The notes below the pieces were generated by a model. That model was given only the letters and a program-made list of their open reading frames with translations, searched no databases and was not told the DNA's origin. From CAVQTK01 sp963716455 (GTDB lineage: Bacteria; Pseudomonadota; Gammaproteobacteria; Coxiellales; Coxiellaceae), in assembly GCA_963716455.1 (NCBI GenBank), contig CAVQTK010000009.1, positions 6,537 through 70,536 of the forward strand: 64,000 bases of DNA, read 5' to 3'. How positions within the stretch are numbered: the first letter of the stretch is position 1; each line of letters begins with the position of its first letter. This document shows positions 56,968 through 64,000 of this stretch, piece by piece. Made by a program: the position numbers and the translations under genes.

Positions 56968-59900
56968 ATGAAACAAGTCATGGCTGATTCAAGCTTAGCA
57001 GATAAAATGCAAGCTTATTTGCAAGGGCATTGGCCTAAAATTTCTAAACGAAAATTACCAGCCAGTGAAGGAGAAAAAATTCAACATCAAGCGAAATGTT
57101 GGGCAGAGGAAATAACTGCATATTTAGATAGATTAGAGCTAATGCAAAAAGCAGAAGTGATCCAAACTATTGCTTCTGTATGGCAGAAAAATCGACAAAA
57201 TCCTATTGCTAAAGAATACTTTGCCGCTTTAAAAGAGGCCTTGACTGGACCTTGGCAAAAATGGCAAGAAAAAATATTAAATGTGCATTGGTTGCCGCAT
57301 TTGCGGATACATCATGCAGTTGATCTAAAGGAAACAGATCGATTTCAATTTAAAAAGGGGTTGCATTCTACCCATGGAGCGGTAGTGGGCAGTAGTTTTT
57401 GCCGTTTTCACTTAGATTCTGAAGATAAAATGCCTATCAATAGCCCAATTCTAGACAGTGCCTTTAGCGCCGCTATATTAAACCAACAAGGCGAACTAAA
57501 TGGTTTTGTGTTAGCTGTAGCAGATGGTGCAGGCGGTCACCTAAAAGATCAGCGACAAGATAGAAGTATAGGGCGCGCGTCTTATTTTGCTTGTAAGCAA
57601 GCAGCCCGTCTATTAGCTGCTCTTCCTGACACAAAGTCCTTTGAATCAAATTCTGCTGGGATAATTAAGCAAATTAATCAGACTATTACTAGAAAAACTT
57701 CTCCAGATGAAGAGGGTACGACGTTAGTGGCAGTTAGGGGATTTTGGAAACCAGGATCACCTACTTTATCGCTAATTGGCTTTCTTGTGGGTGATTCGCT
57801 GTTATTTTATTGGCATCCAGTTGAAGAAAAGCTGTATTCCTTAGCTCCTGCTCAGCAATGGAAAAGTCCCAGTGGTCAGTTTGCTACTGCATTATTGCCA
57901 AACAGTTATAAAAGCCATGAAATTTATCTCATCGAACAAAGGATACCGGCAGGTGGGGTATTTTTCGCCAGTACAGATGGGGCTTGCGAATATTGGCCAA
58001 TGCATAAGAAAGAAAAAAAAGATGACCAGTTTGGAACGGTTTGCACCCTGTTTCCTGACGAAAAAGCCATATCGAAATTATTGAGTGATTATAAGTTGTC
58101 AGAACCTATCAGCGCATGGTTGCCAAACCTGCAAAAATCTTTCCTACAGCAGCAAAATCAGCAGCGTGAAAAAATATATAATGAGGCAAAAGAAGAAGAA
58201 CTAGAATATAAAAAAAACTTAGCGCTGCTTAGAGCTAAGGAAAAGGAAGAAAAGGCGGATGATGCTGGATTGTTGGTGTTAAAAAAATCGGTTGAGAAAA
58301 GCTCGAGCAAGCTGACCCAATCGCGGATGGGTGATGACTTCTTAATGATGGCATGGTGGTGGCCGCGAATTTTACCTTCTCCAATTGATGAAGTGAAAGT
58401 AAATAGTGGGATTATCCCCTATGCAACTACCCAGGAATGGAAACACCCTGATTTAGAAAAATATGAGGCTGAGTTAAAACGTCTAAGAGAAGAATTAAAA
58501 AGTCAGCATGAGGATTTGAATGAGCCAGAAAATTTAAATATTAAAATTAGTGCATTGAATGATCGTATTAACTTTGTGAAGAAATTTCCGAATATTTTTT
58601 ACGAGGTTTTGCGACCCATCATTGAAGAGGAACCGACAACAGAAGAGCAATTTGCAATACAAGAAGATAAGGTTAATTCCGAATTGGAGTTGTTGTTTAC
58701 ATCACATCAAGGAAATCCACAACGATTGCGAGAACTACTAAGTCAGCGAAATACTACTAGCGATACGATATTAACCTTAGCTTTGCAAAGCAAATGTTAC
58801 CGTGTGGTGCAAACCTTTTTGCCTTATGTTCCGCAGGAGATTGCATTAACAACGGATAGAGAAGGCAATACACTTTTAGATATAATTTTTAGCCATCGCT
58901 TAGTGAGTGATGATTTGGGTGCACGAGCGCGTTCTCAAGCGGGTTTGATTAAAGATTTACAAAGCCGCGGACGAAATCAAGGTAGAGATTGGCTAGGGGT
59001 ATTACAATGGCATCGTGAACCAAAAACAGGCTGCTATCCAATTCATATTGCCGTACAAAAGGCAGTATTTACCCAGCAATTGGATAGCTTAAAAATTCTA
59101 CTTTCGAATGACCCTAGCCCTGTTTATCCTGGCGGCCCGTGGATGTCTCAATTGCAGCTAGTAGATGGAGAAGGGAATACACCATTGCATGTTGCAATCC
59201 AAATACATGCTGCGCAAGGTAGCGGTTTACCTGTAATAGAATATCTATTAACACCACAAAAGGAATCAGAACTACATAAGTTTAAAAATCTCCTGCATGC
59301 CACCAATCGTGCTGGACAAACTGTTTTTGATCTGGCTGAAGCTTTGTATCGGGCCAAGCCATTATGGGGTAAAACAATTATACAGCTTTTAGAACAAGCA
59401 GTTGATCGCTATCGGGCACAGTTGGTGGAATGGGAGTCGATTTATGGAACTGAGGGCGCACTATCAGAATTTGATAAGGAAAATAAATATGAGCAGAAAT
59501 CATCTTTTGAAAAACAATATGAGGAGCTGATAAATTTTTATAAGGATTCTGATAAGGGGCATTGCCAACGACTTCATGAATGTTACCGAAATTTTTATAC
59601 TCCCATCTTAGAAAATGATGCCGTAAAAATGGAGCGAATGTTAGAGCACATATCCCGACACAGCCATCCACAAAAATATGATTTATGCTTGTTAACGACT
59701 AGCAAATTAAAATCCAATCGCGATACGGATCCGGTTTTATCTAAACTGTTACAAGAACTATTGTCGCGTTCTGATAAACCTATTGTTATTAAAGTCTGCG
59801 CAGACGAAAAAGTTTCTCGTTATTATTGCTATGGTAATAGTGACGGAATGAATTGGAAGTCAACTCCTCTTGAAGATAAGGCAATCGATTCTTTTCTCTC

Positions 59901-62344
59901 TGTTTTTTTTCCAACGGCAGAAGAAATAACTGTACTTAAGAGTGATCAAGTACCAGAGGAAATTTATGCGCAAATCATTAGCAGAAAAGCTCATACTCCA
60001 ACCGATTTAGCTCTTACTGAAAGTTTTTTAACTTATTTTAGTAATATTGTCCAAGAACTAGTTCTCTGTAGTAAGCATGTGAGTTGGTTAAAAGATTCCT
60101 TAAAAATTCAAGGCGATTCGTGGCGTACTGCGCCTATTCTCTCCTCTGCAGAAGAAAAGCAGATGCAAATTGAATTAGGTGCGGGTTGTCTAAAAAACTT
60201 TCGTAAGAGTTGCATAGAGGAATCGGCTGCTTCAGCTGAAATTGAGAAAATTGAAGGGCGTATTGAACAGTTGCAATATATAATGGACCGCTATCAGGTA
60301 AAAGCTAATTTTTATAAAGAAGTTCATTCTCGTGTCAAACTAGTCATTGCTTATAGAATGTTGTTCAATGCCTTAGGATCGGTAGATGTTACTAGTCCTA
60401 TGCTAAAAAGTACTGTTTTAATATCTTCAAAAAAACCAAAACCGGTAGATGATGAATTTGAATTGGAAAAGATGTTGCAGCGAGCTTTGCAACATGCCAA
60501 GAGATTGGTTGCTGACGAAAAACGCGATAAAGAATATCCGGCTGCAGATAGGTTGATGATAGCGATGAATGAGTTTGGTGCTTTTGAGCGAAAAGCCGAA
60601 ATTGTCAGCGCTTTTGATTTTAAGCGTGTACCTGAAATAAGCCAACATAAACGGTTATTAAAACCTCTTTTCCATAAACCATTTTCTAGATTGAGACTGA
60701 AAGGGTGTCATTGTACGGAAATTTGGGATTTGTTGTTTGAGCGTAATACTGAATTAAGAGTATTGGAATTGGATCGATGTGAAGGTTTACGACCCGAGTT
60801 TTTTGAACGATTATCCAAATGGTGTCCGCATTTGCAATGCCTAACTATTCACAACAGCTCACTAAGTGGATTCTATGCAACTAAGCATTTAAAAAAAGTA
60901 GCATTGTTATTTCCAAAATTAAAAAAATTGGAATTAGAGAATTGTAGACCCTTAACCAATTTAGGATGTAAAAGTCCGACGCTAAGGATCCTTAATGTCC
61001 ATGGCTGTGATCAGTTATCTGAAATCGTGATTTTAGGGAATCCGCCACTACATTCCATTGGCAGTCGTCAAACTTCACGCTGGCGCTCTTTGCAGAGCGA
61101 CCAAAAATCCCTGGCGCCATTAAGTAGAGAGCTGAAGCTGGCAAGCCAACCTAGTCTACCTAGCATAACCACCGTAGGAGTTGAGCAAACTAATCAATTG
61201 CATCGTTCTGCTAAAGAGGGTGAATTGTGTGTGGTCAGATGGTTAGTTGAAAAAAATATGCTGGTCAATTCCACAAACGAGTTCAACAAATACCGATATT
61301 ATTGGCAGCACGAGAAGGACATGATCAAGTAGTAAAATTTCTGCTAGGCATCAAAGCGGGAATGGAAATGGTTGATTTTATGGGGAGGTCGCCTTTGCAT
61401 GAAGCAGCTGCAAACGGACATCTCAATGTTGTGAAATTATTGTGTGCGGCCGGTTGCAACCCAATGCTTGTAGATAAGCCCCAAATTTTACGAATGAAAA
61501 TGCATATTGAAAACCCTATGGAAAGAGGAGTTTTATATTTAAATATCGAAGGAGGTGGAAGGCGTTTAACGGTTCGTTCTCTTCATCTTCGATCGCAAAA
61601 GAGTTTTAACGAGGCTAAATGTGAAGCACTTAAAAAGGTATTTCAAGAGCATAAAGCAGATTTTTATTCTCAGGAAATTAATAATAACCCCGAACTTATA
61701 AAAAAAATAATTTTGCTATGTGATTGCAAACCCGAAGGTGTTTTACCGATTGATTTAGTCAGGCGTTACCAGCAGAAGAAAATGCGAATGCAAGTGCGGC
61801 AATTGAAATTGAGAATATTTTGGCAGATGCGATGCAGCAGTATGCTGAAAAGCATCAGATAAATTTAGAAGAGAAAGAGAAAAAAGGGGAGAGTTTTAGC
61901 TCAGCAGAATCCAAACAAAAAGCGCCTATTGGTGGTAGTGGTTTGTTTAAGAGTCCCTCGTTTTATGCCGAGATGTCTCGGCAAAATTTAGCAAAGAATC
62001 TTATTGAGTCGATTCAAAATATTGATGAGAAGGCAGTAAGGCAGTTATTAATTAACACACGCTTAGGAAAAGATTTGGTAGTTGGGATAATGCATGGGGT
62101 ATTGGTAGGCGATCAAAAACAAATTCCAATTGAAATAGCTGCAGATAGAGCTATATCGTGTAAGTCTGCAAAGCGGCCGCAAGCTATGGGAGTTCTAAAA
62201 TATTTACTTCATTACGGTTCACCTGTAACTTCACAGCTTCTTAAAACTATAGAAACGATTCAAAAAATAGACAAATCTCTAGTCGATGCTGATTTAGAGT
62301 CTCTATTAAGCAAGTCTTTGACTACTCTTGGAATATCTAGTTAA
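56968..62344 (+). pseudogene. Giant PP2C phosphatase-ankyrin-LRR-ankyrin protein, two frameshifts
   Basis: About 1790 residues if repaired; the first uninterrupted frame ends at 61332. Numbering from ATG 56968 (AGGGG upstream): about 130-466 is a PP2C-type Ser/Thr phosphatase, with metal-binding aspartates in VADGAGGH (Asp186), FASTDGACEYW (Asp337) and SRMGDDFLMMAW (Asp456), and TTLVAV and GDSLLFYW between; a charged coiled coil (391-431) interrupts it. Ankyrin-like repeats follow (TGCYPIHIAVQKA; EGNTPLHVAIQIHAAQ). A Cys-type leucine-rich region is near 1235-1370 (LRVLELDRCEGLRPEFFERL; CPHLQCLTIH). A second ankyrin set (IPILLAAREGHDQVVKFLL; GRSPLHEAAANGHLNVVKLL) follows a lost T at 61282-61283. 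Another shift is near 61760. Host-directed phosphatase is inference. Confidence 0.8.
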
Positions 62345-62622
62345 ACGATCAATTCAATTGTTAAGTTATAAAAAATACGGTAAATGTTACAACTAAGATG
62401 TAACTCTTATCAAAAAATAGAGAAAAATCATGTATTTCATGAGGTAGCTGAAAAAGCCAAAACGTTCCTTTTTTTTGTTTGGTCCTAGAGCCACTGGAAT
62501 ATGAAGCCGGTTTCCAGTCATTTTACAGTCTTCATCTGTAATGCCGAACTTTTGTTATGGGGTATACACAGGTGAGCATGGAGATTATACCAGGGGGAGG
62601 TTTTGGTTGGGGGATAGCTATA
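62345..62622. other. Gap between two convergent effector-like genes
   Basis: 278 bp with no gene, repeat or clear terminator that I can see. A T-rich run near 62468-62477 could end rightward transcription but has no stem before it. Confidence 0.4.
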
Positions 62623-64000
62623 TTACTGGGGTTTTGGCGGTTGCAGAAAAGATGATGTAGTTGGGTTGTTTTTAGGCAGTTTGGTAGCTCTTGGTGAAAT
62701 AGAAGAAGTGAGTGGACTACTACCTTCTTGAATCGAAATTTTCACGAAAGATTGTTTCGTTCGATCTACTGAGCCATTGTTCGTGGTCTTAGCTTTCATT
62801 TCCGAGGAATTTGTTAGTTCTAAAGCCTGTTTCGATTTATCAGTTTGTGGAGTAGGTTTAGGGTGTGAAGAAATTGAAGAAGTGTTTCTTCCTATATGCT
62901 TTTTATCTTCTAAGATAACTATCGGGGAATGTGGAACTAGCGGCGTAAGGCTTTTATCAGTAAGAAGGTGGTTGTCTTTTAACTTCTCCTGCTATTATTC
63001 CTGTTTCAAAATCATAATCAGGAAAAGCAACAAAATTAGAATAATCTTTTTTTATCTTCCCCCAATTCTCCCGATTGAGTTCAGGAACATGGATATTCAA
63101 AGTTATAGATGATGGGCAACCGTTAATATTAAAGAAATTTAATTTTGGGAAAGATAAAGGAGCTGAGCGTCTTAAGCAGCTTAAAGCAGGACCAAAGTGT
63201 GAAAAGGATAGGTTTTTCATGATTAAACCTTGTAAATTTGGACATAAAAAGGCGATGTCAAACAAGATTTTTTCTGTAAGTCGGTCACAATCAGAAATAT
63301 CTAAAATAAGTATGTGTTGGCCAATAGATTGTAATAGATCTTTGAGTCGATCATTATTCATTTCTTGCCGATGATCACTTAAGTTCAATTGTTTGAAAAA
63401 TGGTACTCTTATTCCAAACCATAGTTTTAAATGCCGGTTTAGTTCCCTTAAGTATTCATTATGTATTTCCTTTTTATTACAGGCTAATTCTAAAATTTTC
63501 TGACACCAATATAAATGATAACGTTTAAATTCGAATGTATCCTCTGTTAATGGTCCACGGCTTGCTATCCAAAAAGCTATACGTGAGAAACCAGCTTGCT
63601 TAACTTCTGTGTCTAACTTCTGAGGTCTTAGGCGAAATTTCATTAGAAGGGTTAGGGGATCGGCAGGAAAGCCACGAGATAAATCTGTATTATTGATCCA
63701 AATTTTCAAAGCAATCTGTAAAGGAACCAAAAAAAGCTGCTCAATTATAAGTAATTGGCGCTTAAAGCGAAGAAATAATTTTTCTTCCTCAATGCTAATT
63801 TCTTCTGTTTGTTGTCTATTCTTGATATGTAGTTGATAGCGCAGATGGTAAAGTTTGCATAATGTCAGGCGCCATTCTTCAGCAACATTTGGGCAGACTA
63901 TCTTGCTATCCTCAAGAAACTGAATAGCCTGAAGAGTCGAATTTGATTTTTTATTTATATTCATCACTTGGCCTATTGCCATAAAATAGCGCCAAATATT
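62623..64000 (-). pseudogene. LRR effector-like protein, 5' end outside window, frameshift near C-terminus
   Basis: The leftward frame is open from the window edge to a stop at 62957. An ATG at 63982 exists, but the frame continues upstream (IWRYFMAIGQ), so this may be the C-terminal part of a longer protein. The first 230 residues are helical and charged. A Cys-type leucine-rich stretch follows: ILILDISDCDRLTEKILFDI, CPNLQGLIMKNLSF, FPKLNFFNINGCPS, matching the layout of the LRR part of the gene at 56968. One extra base in the four-T run at 62977-62980 hides a Ser/Thr/Pro-rich tail (LTPLVPHSPIVILEDKKHIG to NNPTTSSFLQPPKPQ) that ends at 62623. Confidence 0.7.

Noticed and set aside
62777..63374. 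Plus-strand open frames at the right end of the window
   Set aside because: They are shadows of the minus-strand LRR gene, including its frameshifted Ser/Thr/Pro-rich tail.
1..64000. tRNA, rRNA, CRISPR arrays, replication origin, prophage genes, secretion-system genes
   Set aside because: I looked for cloverleaf-like segments, regularly spaced repeats and characteristic proteins and saw none; a covariance-model scan would be needed to exclude small RNAs.

Overview
The window looks like a chromosomal segment of an AT-rich gammaproteobacterium of the Legionella/Coxiella/Berkiella type (order Legionellales). This is inferred from gene content, not from a marker gene: ordinary gammaproteobacterial metabolism and efflux genes are interleaved with large proteins carrying eukaryotic-like modules (ankyrin, leucine-rich, PP2C phosphatase, cholera/pertussis-toxin-like ADP-ribosyltransferase, a calmodulin-type IQ motif). 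Such proteins are typical of Dot/Icm-type secreted effectors. No secretion apparatus gene, rRNA, tRNA or CRISPR was seen.

Layout. 0-5.1 kb: a leftward tripartite RND efflux operon (outer-membrane lipoprotein cut by the window edge, adaptor, inner-membrane pump). 5.2-6.9 kb: two adjacent genes, DUF1275 membrane protein and thiD-like kinase, each broken by one single-base run change. 6.9-17.1 kb: four MFS drug/H+ antiporters, a TetR regulator with palindromic operators, and small-molecule enzymes (aldo/keto reductase, YciI, M20 peptidase, nitronate monooxygenase). 17.1-24.6 kb: a complete, tightly overlapping tryptophan operon trpEGDCFBA followed by a DAHP synthase, with a promoter whose -10 box lies inside a palindrome. 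24.7-30.6 kb: an ankyrin-like gene and a 1230-residue effector-like gene, divergent. 30.9-35.9 kb: leftward ACP/fatty-acyl-AMP ligase/acyltransferase fusion, ada and corA. 36.3-40.9 kb: an IQ-motif protein and a toxin-like ADP-ribosyltransferase flanked by two copies of an ankyrin-like module. 41-48 kb: old yellow enzyme, two broken genes (L,D-transpeptidase, alpha/beta hydrolase), smr-uup pair, Na+/H+ antiporter. 48.3-56.9 kb: a decaying accessory zone with a broken effector-like gene, a trehalase whose C-terminus is supplied by a dispersed repeat, broken marR/SRPBCC/membrane/DUF218 genes, a MerR fragment, an IS5 transposase remnant and duplicated transposase-tail blocks. 56.9-64 kb: a giant PP2C-ankyrin-LRR-ankyrin gene convergent with a second LRR gene that runs off the window.

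Two themes recur. First, at least nine reading-frame breaks sit at mononucleotide runs, almost all in accessory or effector-like genes, while long housekeeping genes (trp operon, RND pump, acyl-AMP ligase, uup) are intact; this fits gene decay, although homopolymer sequencing error cannot be excluded from sequence alone. Second, a roughly 145-bp palindromic, MITE-like element occurs three times (30.6, 50.2 and 53.2 kb) and has altered at least one gene end. Several effector-like genes also have upstream direct TTAA repeats at 11-bp spacing, reminiscent of the PmrA element that controls effector genes in Legionella and Coxiella.
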